Source of the DNA: Thermococcus peptonophilus
GTDB lineage: Archaea; Methanobacteriota_B; Thermococci; Thermococcales; Thermococcaceae
Assembly: GCF_001592435.1 (NCBI RefSeq)
Contig: NZ_CP014750.1
Coordinates: 868,001 to 932,000, forward strand
Reading direction: 5' to 3'
Length of the DNA: 64,000 bases
A program made the translations under genes and the position numbers. Of this stretch, positions 24,928-35,199 are shown one piece after another. Each line of letters begins with the position of its first letter. The stretch's first letter is position 1. The notes below the pieces were generated by a model, which was given only the letters and a program-made list of their open reading frames with translations, was not told the origin of the DNA and made no database searches.

Positions 24928-24937
24928 ACTTTCCCTT

Positions 24938-27247
24938 TCACAGTTTGAACTTGCCGATGATGTCGCGCAGCTTCTCCACGATTGCCTTCAGATCTGTGGC
25001 GGCTCTCTGGAGTTCTTCTATTGCCGCTGTTTGTTCCTCAACGGCTGAACTGACTTCTTCTGCCGAGGCAGTCGTCTCCTCAGCCGAAGCAGCCAAATTC
25101 TCCAGGGCCTTAAGAGCCTTATCAACCTCCTCCTGCGTCCTAATAATCTGCTCCTTCACGTGCCCAAGGCGTGAACCAGTCTCACTAATCAGCTCGGCAA
25201 TATTAGTGAGATACTCAGTCGTCTCCCTGAGAGTCTCTGAAGATTCACTGACAACACTAACACCCCTCTGTGTCGCATTCACGGCATCCTTGATCTCCTC
25301 AGTCATTTTACCAATGATCTCCTTAATATTATCCGCAGCCTTCTTGCTCTCCTCAGCCAGATTTCTAATCTCCTGGGCGACCACAGCAAAACCCCTACCA
25401 GCCTCACCAGCACGAGCAGCCTCAATGGCCGCGTTCAAGGCAAGAAGATTAGTCTGCTCCGCAATCCCAGTAATAACGTTCGTAATCTCCTCAATACTCC
25501 TGCTCATCTCATTAACCCTATTGACTGCGGCCTCTATGTTGTCCATCATCTCTTGAATACTCTGAATCTGCTGTGCTGAAACTTCTCCTTTCTCCTTGCC
25601 CTCTTCAGCAATGTGAACAACCTCGTTGACGGCCCCTTCAAACTCCTCCATTGCTCTAACGCTTTCCTCACTCATGTCAGCAACTAGTCTCATGCCTTCG
25701 GTTATCTCGTTAATGTTCTCCTGCTGGCGCTGGGCTTCAATACTAACCTGCTGCACGGCTTCGTTCACCTGGTTGATAGCCTCAGTAACATCACTAGCTA
25801 TCTGAGCCAGGACGTTTGCTCTCTTGTCCAATTCGTTTGTAACGTTCACGATTTCACCGATTAGACCTTTGAGCCTGTGGGTTGTGTCCCTCAGATCTTC
25901 TAAGACCTCCCTGAGTTCTCCCTTTGCCTCGACGCTGAGGCCGTTGCTTAGATCACCCTCGGCAAGGCGCTCAAGTTTGCTCGCTATGGTGTCCAGGGCC
26001 CCCACGAGGTCTTTTCCAACCGATTCAAAGGCCTTTATAAGCGCTCCAATCTCGTCGTCTTCGAGGTACTGTATCCCTCTAAGCTTCTCCCTAACCTCGC
26101 TCAGCCTCCCCTCAGCGAGGGCCTGGGCCACGTCACGGAGCTGTTCGAGGGGCTTTAGAGTGTTGTTCAAAGTCCTGTATGCGATTCCCAGGACTATCAG
26201 GCCGAAGACCGCCGCAAGAACCGAGCCCAGTAAGGAGGTTTTTATGCCAGAGTCAACTTCCGAGTTTATCTCGCTAGCGACCCTTTCAGTATTTGCTTTT
26301 AGAGAGGAATCAATGGCGTTCATCATCGGATCAGTTAGCTCGTTTATGGGAACCGTTGCCAGGACTATCCAGCCGGTCGTTTTCATCCTCTTGTAGCCGC
26401 CTATCTTGTCCACTCCTTTGAATGTGTACCTAATCCATCCGGTCTCCTTGTTCTTGTCCAGCTCACCGGCGAGGCTTGCCAGGTTTGGATCGTCGTGGAT
26501 GTTGAGCTTCTGAACGAGGCTCTCATCGGGGTGAACAATGATGGTGCCGTCTTTGTTCAAAATCGCTATGTAACCTGTCTGGCCTATCTTTATCTGCTTG
26601 GCCTGATCTATCAGAGTCGAGACGAAGACATCAACACCAATAACGCCAACAAACTCCCCGTTGATGTAAACAGGCTCAGAGAAAGTAACTATCCATTTGC
26701 CCGTTGATGCGTCTTTATAAGGCTCAGTCCACACTGGGCCGTTCTTGTCGACTGCTTCCTTATACCATGGCCTCACGCGGGGATCGTAGCCTTCTGGGAG
26801 AGGCTCGTCGGGCCACATGTACATCCCGCCGGTGGTGCTTCCGAAGTAAACGTAGGCCACGTTGGGATCGAGGTTTTTGACCATCTCAAAGCGCTTGAGG
26901 AGAAAAGCCTTGAACTGCGGATCGCTTTCGTCGTACTTCGAATACGCCTCCTGGACGTCCTGAAGGGCCACGTCCCCCATCATGCGCATCTTGTCGAAGT
27001 AGTCGTCGAAGAGCTTGGCTCCCAGCTCAGCGGCACTTATAGCTATCGTACCGGCCTCATTGGTTACGGGCTCCCGGACGCTCTTCTCCATTTCCTTGGG
27101 CAGAACTTCGTTGAGCTGAACGTCGAGTGTTTTGTGAATGTTGTTTCTCATCTTGAGGGTTGCATAACCGACTGTAGCTGAACCAATGAGGAGTGTTACA
27201 AGAACAGCGGCTATCACGGTGATAGCTATCTTCTTCCGGAATTGCAA
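24938..27247 (-). CDS. Methyl-accepting chemotaxis protein (Cache sensor)
   Basis: The 769-residue protein has a first membrane segment at about residues 8-30, an extracellular double-Cache sensor (about 35-300; [32 protein letters not shown] and [14 protein letters not shown] are diagnostic), a second membrane segment (about 335-358), HAMP and a signalling coiled coil. The conserved hairpin tip contains [20 protein letters not shown]. It signals to CheA/CheW, which are not in this window. The start is taken as TTG at 27247 because GGAGGTGATC lies 5 bases upstream. Cache domains of this kind often bind amino acids or carboxylates; the ligand is not predictable. Confidence 0.93.
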   Translation of the reverse strand: MQFRKKIAITVIAAVLVTLLIGSATVGYATLKMRNNIHKTLDVQLNEVLPKEMEKSVREPVTNEAGTIAISAAELGAKLFDDYFDKMRMMGDVALQDVQEAYSKYDESDPQFKAFLLKRFEMVKNLDPNVAYVYFGSTTGGMYMWPDEPLPEGYDPRVRPWYKEAVDKNGPVWTEPYKDASTGKWIVTFSEPVYINGEFVGVIGVDVFVSTLIDQAKQIKIGQTGYIAILNKDGTIIVHPDESLVQKLNIHDDPNLASLAGELDKNKETGWIRYTFKGVDKIGGYKRMKTTGWIVLATVPINELTDPMMNAIDSSLKANTERVASEINSEVDSGIKTSLLGSVLAAVFGLIVLGIAYRTLNNTLKPLEQLRDVAQALAEGRLSEVREKLRGIQYLEDDEIGALIKAFESVGKDLVGALDTIASKLERLAEGDLSNGLSVEAKGELREVLEDLRDTTHRLKGLIGEIVNVTNELDKRANVLAQIASDVTEAINQVNEAVQQVSIEAQRQQENINEITEGMRLVADMSEESVRAMEEFEGAVNEVVHIAEEGKEKGEVSAQQIQSIQEMMDNIEAAVNRVNEMSRSIEEITNVITGIAEQTNLLALNAAIEAARAGEAGRGFAVVAQEIRNLAEESKKAADNIKEIIGKMTEEIKDAVNATQRGVSVVSESSETLRETTEYLTNIAELISETGSRLGHVKEQIIRTQEEVDKALKALENLAASAEETTASAEEVSSAVEEQTAAIEELQRAATDLKAIVEKLRDIIGKFKL

Positions 27248-27388
27248 TGGGATCACCTCCAATATTGGAAGCTCTAAAATATGACTTCATTTGTTAAATC
27301 CCTTTTGTGTAGGGGATTATGTAGGTAATTACGACCCAGAAAAGGGAGAAAGTGTAAAATATAAACAAAGCAGGATGATTCAATCAAG

Positions 27389-27694
27389 TCAAGAATGAGA
27401 GAAAACGTTGTTCCAGCTCATGCTCTCCTCGATGAGCTCCTGAACCGTCAGGGCCTTCTCCCCAACGATTTCTGGCGTGAGCTCTTCAAGCGCCTTGAGG
27501 AGTTCTTCTCTTGGAAGCAGCTCCTCATCAAAGATTACGAAGCCGTTCTTGGCGTAGCCGTTGAGGAATATCCTCCACACTCTCTCGTCCTTCTCAAGCT
27601 CGTACTGCTTTATAGTTGCTTTTTCCCAGTTTATGTTGCCAAACTTGAAGTCAAGCCTGGTAAGCTTCTTGTTGAAGACCCTCTCTGTCGTCAT
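27389..27694 (-). CDS. Small protein downstream of Tes, 101 residues
   Basis: I do not recognise this protein. It starts MTTERVFNKKLTRLDFKFGN and contains a strand-rich N-terminal half (WEKATIKQYELEKDERVWRI, GFVIFDEELLP) and a helical C-terminal half (EELLKALEELTPEIVGEKAL). There are no cysteines and no membrane segment. The ATG at 27694 follows GAGGTGGGGGGAG and lies 11 bases after the Tes stop, so it is almost certainly co-transcribed with Tes. This makes it a candidate accessory factor for lipid cross-linking, by context only. Confidence 0.75.
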   Translation of the reverse strand: MTTERVFNKKLTRLDFKFGNINWEKATIKQYELEKDERVWRIFLNGYAKNGFVIFDEELLPREELLKALEELTPEIVGEKALTVQELIEESMSWNNVFSHS

Positions 27695-27705
27695 CTCCCC
27701 CCACC

Positions 27706-29478
27706 TCACTCCTTGTTCAGCCCGAAGTAGTCCTCGATGTCGATGTAGGTCCTTCTGTAGAGCTCGCTGTTCCTCATCTTCTCCACAAACTCCTTGCTCC
27801 TGAAGTACTTGTCCTTCTTGTAGTCCCAGTCTGGGTGCAGAGCTTTCCACTCCTCCCAGGTGTAGCTGAACTGGGCCTGCACCTTGTCCCTGTAGAGCTC
27901 CGGAATGACGTTGAAGGTACAGAACGGAACTATCCTTCCGTCGGGCATCGCGTAGTGGATGACACAGCGCTCAACCCTCTCGACATCGTAGTTGTACTCG
28001 TCCATGAAGTGCATCATACCGACGAAGAGAGCGTTCTGGTGGAACTTTCCTAGGGCGTCGTAGTTGCCGTGCATGAAGGCGTTCTTGATGAGGTCGAGGA
28101 CTTTGACGCCCTTCGGGGCGTACTTGTCGTCGTAGAAGCTCTTGAACTTCATGAATATCTCAGCACCGAGCTTGAGCTTCTGAAGCTTTCCGAGCTTCTT
28201 CCACTGCTCAATCTCCTCGGCTCTGCTCTCAAGGTACTCAACGAAGCCCTCAACGTCGAGGAACCTCGGGATTGGGACGACGCGCTTGTTCTCGCGGTCA
28301 AGGAAGACATAGGTAGCGGCACCGCAGGCGAAGTGGCTGGTCATGTAGTAGCGTGAACCCGTGAAGGCCTCGAAGAACCTCGCTATGTGGCCTGCTATCG
28401 GAATCGGGTACCAGTCCTCCTTGGCTATAGCCCCGTTGGTCTGCTCCTCGATCCTCTTGATGGCACCCGGTATGGTTATCCTGAACCTCTGGCGCTCCTT
28501 CTTCGGAACCCTTCCAACCTGTGAGATTGGCTGGAAGTTGACTCCCCTGACGATGTCGAGGTGGTTGAGACCGAAGTTTATAATCGCGCCGAGCTCGTGG
28601 TCGTTGACGTTTCTGATCGTGGTGGGCACGAGGACTATACCCGGCCCGCCGGCCTTCCTCACGTTCTCGAAGATGAGCGGGATCTCCCAGTGGTTCTTCC
28701 AGTTAGTCTGCGGGGTCATTCCATCATAGCTCAGGTAGAGGGTGTTGGTTCCGGCTTCCCTTATCTTCTTAACCAGCTCAGGGTCAAAGGCGAGCTTTAT
28801 TCCGTCGGTGTTTAGCTGGACGTGGTCGTAGCCCTCTTCCTTCGCCATCTTGAGGATTTCGATGAGGTCTTCTCTAAGGGTAGGCTCTCCGCCGGTAAAC
28901 TGGACTGCGTTGGCACCAATCGGATGCTCCTTCTTCGCGTTCCTGAGCATCATCCTTATCTGCTCAAGGGTCGGCTCGTAAATTGGCTGACCCTCCCTGG
29001 CGTAGAAGAAACAGTACCAGCAGCTCAGGTTGCAGCGGTTGGTGAGAACGATGTTGAGCAGACTGGTGTGGGAGCGGTGCCTCGGACAGAGGCCGCAGTC
29101 GAGGGGGCAGTTGACACCGGTGTTCGGGACGTTGGCGCTGAAAAGCTCTTTCTCGTCCCACTTCCACCGCTTGAACCTGTAGTACTGTTCAACATCCTCA
29201 TAATAGAGGTCGGTTATCATTCCCTCAGGGCACTTCTTGGTTATCCAGACCTTACCATCCTTTTCCCAGACGAGAGCTGGGACAACCCTCCTCGTCTCGG
29301 GACAGAGTGAGTACGTCCTGTGGGGAAGGTCCCCACCGTAAGTTCTGCTGGCCTTTTTTAGAAGCTCGTAAAACTCCTCTTCGCTTATCTCAGGGAACTC
29401 AACAATATCCCTGATCCGCTTAGTGGATTCAGCAAACTCCTTTTCACCGCTGGGAATTTCGCCGATGCTTTCAGCCAT
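27706..29478 (-). CDS. tes: Tetraether lipid synthase Tes (radical SAM)
   Basis: The 590-residue radical SAM protein has cluster motif Cys149-x3-Cys153-x2-Cys156 (CNLSCWYCF) and extra upstream cysteines C59, C83 and CPLDCGLC at 124-131, the multi-cluster pattern of the MJ0619-type enzyme. Further conserved cysteines lie in HFACGAATYVFLDREN and IVPFCTFNV. MJ0619 homologues join two archaeol chains into macrocyclic or tetraether lipids, and Thermococcus makes such lipids. The N-terminal 45 residues are an extension of low conservation. AGAGGTGAAG precedes the ATG. It is first in a two-gene unit with the 101-residue protein. Confidence 0.88.
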   Translation of the reverse strand: MAESIGEIPSGEKEFAESTKRIRDIVEFPEISEEEFYELLKKASRTYGGDLPHRTYSLCPETRRVVPALVWEKDGKVWITKKCPEGMITDLYYEDVEQYYRFKRWKWDEKELFSANVPNTGVNCPLDCGLCPRHRSHTSLLNIVLTNRCNLSCWYCFFYAREGQPIYEPTLEQIRMMLRNAKKEHPIGANAVQFTGGEPTLREDLIEILKMAKEEGYDHVQLNTDGIKLAFDPELVKKIREAGTNTLYLSYDGMTPQTNWKNHWEIPLIFENVRKAGGPGIVLVPTTIRNVNDHELGAIINFGLNHLDIVRGVNFQPISQVGRVPKKERQRFRITIPGAIKRIEEQTNGAIAKEDWYPIPIAGHIARFFEAFTGSRYYMTSHFACGAATYVFLDRENKRVVPIPRFLDVEGFVEYLESRAEEIEQWKKLGKLQKLKLGAEIFMKFKSFYDDKYAPKGVKVLDLIKNAFMHGNYDALGKFHQNALFVGMMHFMDEYNYDVERVERCVIHYAMPDGRIVPFCTFNVIPELYRDKVQAQFSYTWEEWKALHPDWDYKKDKYFRSKEFVEKMRNSELYRRTYIDIEDYFGLNKE

Positions 29479-29639
29479 AAGGCTTCACCTCTAACTCTGC
29501 TTCTGCTTGAGGTTCAATTCGCCAGTATAAAAACTTTTGCGTAAATATGAAGATTTTCCTTCATAGGTATGGGACAAAACTGGGAAGTTCCCTCAGGTTA
29601 ACGTTAAAAGGAAAGCCGGGAAGTAGAGGCGGTGGTAGA

Positions 29640-29990
29640 ATGCCTGCGCGCGACATGAGGATGGAGATGTTCGTCAGGGCGATAATGAGGAGGGATCTAA
29701 CCAAGGCGAAAGGCCATATGGAGAAGCTCATTAAGATAGCAGGAAGCGACGAGTGGGGCAGGGGATACGCGAGGGCAGTTGAGGGCATAATGAACGCCGT
29801 TAAGGACAACGACACTGATTCCCTGATAGTCCAGCTCTTGACGGACAGCGACAGAGAAAGAGCAAAGGAACTTTTGAGTATGTACTCCGAAATGGCAACG
29901 CAGGAGTTCAGGGACGAGTACGAAAAGGGCTATTACACCGCCTGGACAGAGTTTTTGAAGGCCTACCTCAGCCAGAAAACTCTCGCGTGA
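29640..29990 (+). CDS. Conserved hypothetical helical protein, 116 residues
   Basis: I do not recognise the family. It starts MPARDMRMEMFVRAIMRRDL and is predicted entirely helical, with a repeat-like character (RRDLTKAKGHMEKLI, then ERAKELLSMYSEMATQEF), perhaps TPR-like. There are no cysteines or membrane segments. GGTGG precedes the ATG. The stop overlaps the UDG start (TGATG), so the two are co-translated; a link to DNA repair is only suggested by this. Confidence 0.75.
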   Translation: MPARDMRMEMFVRAIMRRDLTKAKGHMEKLIKIAGSDEWGRGYARAVEGIMNAVKDNDTDSLIVQLLTDSDRERAKELLSMYSEMATQEFRDEYEKGYYTAWTEFLKAYLSQKTLA

Positions 29991-30580
29991 TGAATATGAA
30001 AAAGGAAGAGCTGATGAAAAAGCTTGAGGAGAAGATCAGGAACTGCCAGAAGTGCCCGCTTGGAAAGCTGAGAACGAACGCAGTTCCCGGAGCGGGGAGC
30101 TACGATGCCAAAGTAATGTTCGTCGGTGAAGCGCCGGGCTACTGGGAGGACCAGAAAGGCCTACCATTCGTCGGCAGGGCTGGGAAGCTTCTCGATGGGC
30201 TCCTAGCAGAGATAGGCTTGAGCAGGGACGAGGTGTACATCACCAACATAGTCAAGTGCAGGCCTCCGAACAACCGCGACCCGACGGAGGAAGAGATAAA
30301 GGCGTGCTCTCCCTACCTAGACAGGCAGATAGACATAATCAGGCCGAAGATCATAGTCCCGCTCGGAAGGCACTCGATGAACTACCTCCTCCGGAAGTTC
30401 GGCTTTGAGCCAGAACCTATAAGCAAGACCCACGGAAAGACCTTCGAGGCACGTACACTCTTCGGGAAAATCGTCATAATGCCGATGTACCACCCTGCGG
30501 CGGCCCTCTACAAACCGCCGCTGAGAGAAGAACTGAGGAAGGACTTTCAGAAGTTAAAGACACTTCTGGAAAATCTCTAA
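29990..30580 (+). CDS. udg: Type-4 uracil-DNA glycosylase
   Basis: The 196-residue protein removes uracil from DNA, important in hyperthermophiles where cytosine deamination is fast. The iron-sulphur ligands of family 4 are all visible: CQKC near residue 19, and C-x17-C in KCRPPNNRDPTEEEIKAC (about 90-107). The catalytic region is VGEAPGYWEDQKGLPFVGRA and the C-terminal motif MYHPAAALY. The ATG at 29990 overlaps the previous stop; the ATG two codons later (29996) is equally possible. Confidence 0.94.
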   Translation: MNMKKEELMKKLEEKIRNCQKCPLGKLRTNAVPGAGSYDAKVMFVGEAPGYWEDQKGLPFVGRAGKLLDGLLAEIGLSRDEVYITNIVKCRPPNNRDPTEEEIKACSPYLDRQIDIIRPKIIVPLGRHSMNYLLRKFGFEPEPISKTHGKTFEARTLFGKIVIMPMYHPAAALYKPPLREELRKDFQKLKTLLENL

Positions 30581-30887
30581 ACTTTTTGCAGATTTAAAAG
30601 TTCCAGCAGAATAAAGCGCAATGTTATCTTTTTCTTATATCCAAACCTTTTGGAGTCGTATTGAAAGCTGAGAGATGTTTTGTATAAAAATCCAAAATAT
30701 GCTTGGGAAGACTTTTATAGCTTTAGTGTCCTAATAGGTACTTGAATATCTCACTAAGTACCCTAACGACAAAGAATTGCCAAGTATGTGGCAGGAACTC
30801 GAGAAATTTAGTCAATAACACAAGAAATATAGAAAGATTTATAAAAAGTCGAATTTCCTTTGGTTAAAAATACTTGGAGGTGAAAAT
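30581..30887. other. Intergenic region upstream of nhaC
   Basis: About 300 AT-rich bases with no credible open frame. It holds several TATA-like stretches (TTTTATAGC near 30714, TTATAAAA at 30839-30846), an inverted repeat TGCCA-N6-TGGCA at 30779-30794 and GGTACT/AGTACC arms around 30736-30763. These could be regulator sites or part of a short RNA. The proximal TATA box and the GGAGGTGA at about 30877-30884 serve nhaC. Confidence 0.6.
30839..30846 (+). promoter_or_regulatory. TATA box of nhaC
   Basis: TTATAAAA lies about 45 bases upstream of the GTG start. The expected transcript start near 30870 leaves a short leader containing GGAGGTGA. Confidence 0.6.
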
Positions 30888-32483
30888 GTGTCGGACTTTG
30901 GTGTGCTGTCTCTGCTGCCGCCGCTGGTCGCAATTATATTAGCGATATGGACGAAGAGGGTCATACTGGCCCTATTTGCCGGTGTGTGGACTGGTGGGGT
31001 AATGGTTGCTGGATGGAACCCGATAACGGGGACGACGCAGACAATAGACTGGATCGTTCAGAATGCCGTGGACGACTGGAACGTGAAAATCCTGCTCTTT
31101 GACTTCCTGATCGGGGCAGGCGTTGGGCTGATATACAAGTCCGGCAGTGCTCACGCCATCGGTAGGGCACTGGCCAGTCGGGTGAGGACTAGCAGGGGAG
31201 CGTCTGTTATGGGCTGGCTGTTGGGAGTTCTCATATTCTTCGACGACTACACCAACACCATCATCGTCGGAAACACGATGAGGCCGATAACCGACAGGAC
31301 GCGCGTCTCGAGGGAGATGCTGGCATACATAGACGATTCAACTGCAGCGCCTGTAGCAGGACTTGCAGTTGTCTCGACGTGGATAGGCTACGAGGTAGGT
31401 CTTATTGGGGATGCGTTCAAAGACCTCAACGTTGATTACGGTGCCTACGTCGCCTGGATGCACAGCGTTCCTTACAGGTTCTATTCAATTCTTGCGATAC
31501 TCCTCGTCCTCATCGTGGCCTATACCCACAGGCACTATGGCCCGATGCTCCACGCCGAATACCGCGCAAGGACTACTGGAAAGGTTCTCCGCGATGGAGC
31601 AAAGCCATTGATGACGACGGAAGTTGACTTAGGGTTGCCAAAAGAGGAGGGAAGTGTGCACATCTTCATCTGGCCGATACTGACGCTGATCTTCGTGACC
31701 CTCTACGGCATGTGGTACACGGGAGGCGGAAGCGAAGCCTATGCCAAGGGCGGCCTCATGGAAGTCCTTGGAAACTCTGACTCAGCGCTGGCCCTCCTGT
31801 GGGGAAGCTTTGCCATGGTCGTGGTGGCATTTACACTCGTCCTTGCCATGAAGAAGATGACCATTGAGGAGGCCGAAGACGCGCTAGTAAGGGGAATGAA
31901 GCAGATGGTCATAGCCAACACGATACTCCTGCTGGCATGGAGTATTAAGAGTGCCACTGACGCTGTTGGAACCGCCCCATATGTAGTGGACCTGGCCAAG
32001 AGCGCAGGCGTTGGTGGAAGCTGGATACCGCTGATAGTCTTCCTGATAGCGATGTTCATCTCCTTCACCACAGGAACCAGCTGGGGAACGTTCAGCATCA
32101 TGCTCCCAATAGCAATACCCCTCGCTTATGGCATCACCGGAAGGGTTGGTCCCGAAGTGTTCGCCAGCATTGGTGCAGTCTTCGCTGGAGGCATCTTCGG
32201 AGACCACTGCTCACCGATAAGCGACACGACCATTATGAGCTCCATGTTCTCCGGTTCAGATCACATTGACCACGTGACGACCCAGGTGCCCTATGCAGTA
32301 ACTGCGGCCTCAGTTGGAATAGTTCTGTACCTGCTCTTTGGCATCGGAGTCCACAGCTGGATAATCCTTCTGCCGCTCGGCGTAATACTCCTTATCGGCG
32401 CCTGGTACGTACTCAGCGAATGGTACGGCAAGAAGTACGGCATCCCGCACGGAAAGGTGCCGATTTACGTCGTTGAGGAGTGA
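30888..32483 (+). CDS. nhaC: Na+/H+ antiporter NhaC family
   Basis: The 531-residue membrane protein has about 11-12 hydrophobic segments. Family features include LIFFDDYTNTIIVGNTMRPI (about residues 115-134), SFTTGTSWGTFSIMLPIAIP (about 384-403) and GGIFGDHCSPISDTTIMSS (about 425-443). NhaC-type antiporters exchange Na+ for H+; some relatives exchange organic acids or amino acids, so the substrate is not certain. The start is GTG with GGAGGTGA at good spacing; an overlapping ATG two bases upstream is out of frame. It has its own promoter and is followed by the pantoate kinase gene. Confidence 0.9.
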   Translation: MSDFGVLSLLPPLVAIILAIWTKRVILALFAGVWTGGVMVAGWNPITGTTQTIDWIVQNAVDDWNVKILLFDFLIGAGVGLIYKSGSAHAIGRALASRVRTSRGASVMGWLLGVLIFFDDYTNTIIVGNTMRPITDRTRVSREMLAYIDDSTAAPVAGLAVVSTWIGYEVGLIGDAFKDLNVDYGAYVAWMHSVPYRFYSILAILLVLIVAYTHRHYGPMLHAEYRARTTGKVLRDGAKPLMTTEVDLGLPKEEGSVHIFIWPILTLIFVTLYGMWYTGGGSEAYAKGGLMEVLGNSDSALALLWGSFAMVVVAFTLVLAMKKMTIEEAEDALVRGMKQMVIANTILLLAWSIKSATDAVGTAPYVVDLAKSAGVGGSWIPLIVFLIAMFISFTTGTSWGTFSIMLPIAIPLAYGITGRVGPEVFASIGAVFAGGIFGDHCSPISDTTIMSSMFSGSDHIDHVTTQVPYAVTAASVGIVLYLLFGIGVHSWIILLPLGVILLIGAWYVLSEWYGKKYGIPHGKVPIYVVEE

Positions 32484-32560
32484 ATTTCAGTCCCTTCTTT
32501 CTTTTTATATCCTGAAAGGCTTTTAAGAGCCTCTTCTGAACCATTCTGGGGTGAAAAAGC

Positions 32561-33463
32561 ATGCTCATCAGGGCGTTTATTCCAGCTCACATAACGGCGT
32601 TCTTCGTGCCGGTGCTCCATGAAGAGCCGCTGAAGGCAGGCTCACTCGGTGCCGGTGTGAACCTCTCGAAGGGCACCAACGTCTTCGCCAGCATTGAGAC
32701 TGGGACTCTTGAGAGGCACGTCCACGTTGCATTCAACGGGGAACCCGTGAAAAAAGAAGAGGCGGAGATAACCTACTACGTCGCGGAAAAGCTCGTCCCC
32801 AAGGACTTCCTTGGAGAGGTTGAGGTATGGCAGTACTTCGACTTTCCCAACGGCTACGGCTTCGGCAACAGTGCCGGCGGGGCACTGGGAACAGCTTTAA
32901 CCCTAAGCTACGCCTTTGGCGGGACGTGGCTCAGAGCTTCTCAGTTAGCCCACGAGGCTGAGGTAAAGCATAAGGGCGGCCTCGGTGATGTGATCGGCCA
33001 GCTCGCTGGGGGGATTGAGGTAAGGATAAAGCCCGGCGCTCCGGGGATAGGAGTTACCGACAACCTGTTCTTTGAGGACTACAAGGTTCTCGTGGTGCCT
33101 CTCGGCAGGCTTTCAACGAAGGAAGTTCTTGATGGAGACGTTGTAAAGGCCATTGAAGCCGAGGGCCGAAAGGCGCTTGAGGAACTCCTGAAGGATCCAA
33201 AGCCCGAGAGAATGATGGTTCTGGCCAGAAACTTTGCGGAAAAGACCGGCCTCCTCTCGGGAGAACTCCTTGAGATAGCGAGGGAACTGGACAGAGCCCT
33301 GAAGAACCCGAGCTCAATGATAATGCTCGGGAAGGGCCTTTTTGCACTTGTCCAAGAAAAGGAGGAAGAAAATGCCAAGAACTTGCTGGCAGACATGAGC
33401 CTTCCTTACGACATAGCCGAGATATACACAGAGAGGCCGAAGGTAGGGCGCTGGGTTGAGTAG
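32561..33463 (+). CDS. Pantoate kinase (archaeal CoA pathway)
   Basis: The 300-residue GHMP-superfamily kinase has a phosphate-binding loop in [20 protein letters not shown] (about residues 104-123) and the substrate-side segment [20 protein letters not shown]. It matches archaeal pantoate kinase, which with phosphopantothenate synthetase replaces bacterial PanC/PanK. Ketopantoate reductase of the same pathway is encoded at 45050-45979. GGGTGAAAAAGC precedes the ATG. The DNA ligase gene follows about 50 bases later. Confidence 0.92.
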   Translation: MLIRAFIPAHITAFFVPVLHEEPLKAGSLGAGVNLSKGTNVFASIETGTLERHVHVAFNGEPVKKEEAEITYYVAEKLVPKDFLGEVEVWQYFDFPNGYGFGNSAGGALGTALTLSYAFGGTWLRASQLAHEAEVKHKGGLGDVIGQLAGGIEVRIKPGAPGIGVTDNLFFEDYKVLVVPLGRLSTKEVLDGDVVKAIEAEGRKALEELLKDPKPERMMVLARNFAEKTGLLSGELLEIARELDRALKNPSSMIMLGKGLFALVQEKEEENAKNLLADMSLPYDIAEIYTERPKVGRWVE

Positions 33464-33510
33464 CCCGCTACCCTTTTATTCTCCTCGCCGTATTTTATCC
33501 GGTGGTGAGA

Positions 33511-35199
33511 ATGGGAGATATGCGCTACTCTGAACTGGCCGACCTCTACAGGCGGCTCGAAAAGACCACACTGAAGACCCTGAAGACGAAGTTCGTTGCC
33601 GATTTTCTGAAGAAGACCCCGGACGACCTCCTTGAGATAGTTCCATACTTGATCCTTGGGAAGGTCTTTCCGGACTGGGACGAGAGGGAGCTCGGCGTAG
33701 GAGAGAAGCTCCTAATAAAAGCAGTTTCAATGGCAACGGGAGTCCCTGAAAAAGAAATAGAAGACTCCATAAGGGACACGGGCGACCTCGGCGAGAGTGT
33801 AGCCCTTGCCATCAAGAAAAAGAAGCAGAAGAGCTTCTTCTCACAGCCGCTGACAATAAAACGTGTCTATGATACCTTCGTCAAAATAGCTGAAGCCCAG
33901 GGCGAGGGCAGCCAAGACAGGAAGATGAAGTATCTGGCGAACCTCTTCATGGACGCTCAACCTGAGGAGGGGAAGTATATAGCGAGAACCGTTCTTGGAA
34001 CGATGAGGACCGGCGTTGCCGAAGGACTGCTTAGGGACGCGATAGCCGAGGCATTCAAGGTGAAGCCCGAGTTAGTTGAGAGGGCCTACATGCTAACGAG
34101 CGACTTCGGCTACGTAGCCAAAATAGCCAAGCTCGAAGGCAACGAGGGGCTCTCAGAGGTTAGGATACAGATAGGAAAGCCGATAAGGCCGATGCTGGCC
34201 CAGAACGCGGCGAGCGTTAAGGATGCCCTCATTGAGATGGGTGGCGAGGCCGCCTTTGAGATAAAGTACGACGGAGCGAGAGTTCAGGTTCACAAGGACG
34301 GAGATAAGGTCATAGTATATTCTAGGAGACTTGAAAACGTCACGAGGTCAATTCCAGAAGTTGTGGAGGCAATAAAAGCTGCCGTTAAACCGAAAAAGGC
34401 CATAGTCGAGGGAGAGCTTGTTGCAGTGGGTGAAGGCGGAAAGCCAAGGCCCTTCCAGTATGTGCTGAGGCGCTTTAGGAGGAAGTACAACATAGACGAG
34501 ATGATCGAAAAGATTCCGCTCGAGCTGAACCTCTTCGATGTAATGTTCGTCGACGGCGAGAGTCTGATAGAGACGAAGTTCATTGACAGGAGAAAGAAGC
34601 TTGAAGAGATTGTTGAGGAAAGTGAAAAAGTAAAGCTCGCAGAACAGCTGATAACCAAGAAGGTCGAAGAAGCGGAGGCCTTCTACAAGAGGGCCCTTGA
34701 GCTGGGCCATGAAGGAGTCATGGCAAAGAGGCTCGATGCCGTCTACGAGCCCGGAAACCGCGGAAAGAAGTGGCTCAAGGTCAAACCCACGATGGAAAAC
34801 CTCGACCTTGTAATCATCGGTGCGGAGTGGGGCGAAGGCAGGAGGGCGCACCTACTCGGCTCGTTCCTCGTGGCTGCTTATGACCCGCACAGCGGAGAGT
34901 TTGTTCCGGTTGGAAAGGTTGGGAGCGGCTTCACAGACGAGGATCTGATCGAGTTCACCAAGATGCTCAAGCCCTACATAGTACGCCAGGAGGGCAAGTT
35001 CGTGGAGATAGAGCCGAAGTTCGTCATAGAGGTCACCTACCAGGAGATACAGAAGAGCCCGAAGTACAAGAGCGGCTTCGCCCTGAGGTTCCCGCGCTAC
35101 GTCGCTCTTAGGGAAGATAAAAGCCCCGAGGAGGCCGATACAATAGAGAGGGTAGCGGAGCTCTACGAGCTCCAGGAAAAATTTAAGGCGAAGAAGTGA
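33511..35199 (+). CDS. lig: ATP-dependent DNA ligase
   Basis: The 562-residue replicative ligase has the length of T. kodakarensis Lig. An N-terminal DNA-binding domain (1-220) precedes the adenylation domain, with nucleotidyl-accepting Lys252 in [17 protein letters not shown] as motif III and GVMAKRLD as motif IV. The motif V segment is KWLKVKP, and an OB domain forms the C terminus. Thermococcal ligases can use ATP and, weakly, NAD. The ATG at 33511 follows GGTGGTGAG. The last 17 bases overlap the convergent PrsW-like gene. Confidence 0.97.
   Translation: MGDMRYSELADLYRRLEKTTLKTLKTKFVADFLKKTPDDLLEIVPYLILGKVFPDWDERELGVGEKLLIKAVSMATGVPEKEIEDSIRDTGDLGESVALAIKKKKQKSFFSQPLTIKRVYDTFVKIAEAQGEGSQDRKMKYLANLFMDAQPEEGKYIARTVLGTMRTGVAEGLLRDAIAEAFKVKPELVERAYMLTSDFGYVAKIAKLEGNEGLSEVRIQIGKPIRPMLAQNAASVKDALIEMGGEAAFEIKYDGARVQVHKDGDKVIVYSRRLENVTRSIPEVVEAIKAAVKPKKAIVEGELVAVGEGGKPRPFQYVLRRFRRKYNIDEMIEKIPLELNLFDVMFVDGESLIETKFIDRRKKLEEIVEESEKVKLAEQLITKKVEEAEAFYKRALELGHEGVMAKRLDAVYEPGNRGKKWLKVKPTMENLDLVIIGAEWGEGRRAHLLGSFLVAAYDPHSGEFVPVGKVGSGFTDEDLIEFTKMLKPYIVRQEGKFVEIEPKFVIEVTYQEIQKSPKYKSGFALRFPRYVALREDKSPEEADTIERVAELYELQEKFKAKK

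Noticed and set aside
29987-30040. A box C/D sRNA suggested by GTGATGA and CTGATGA near the start of udg
   Set aside because: No box D at suitable spacing with matching guide, and the sequence is coding.
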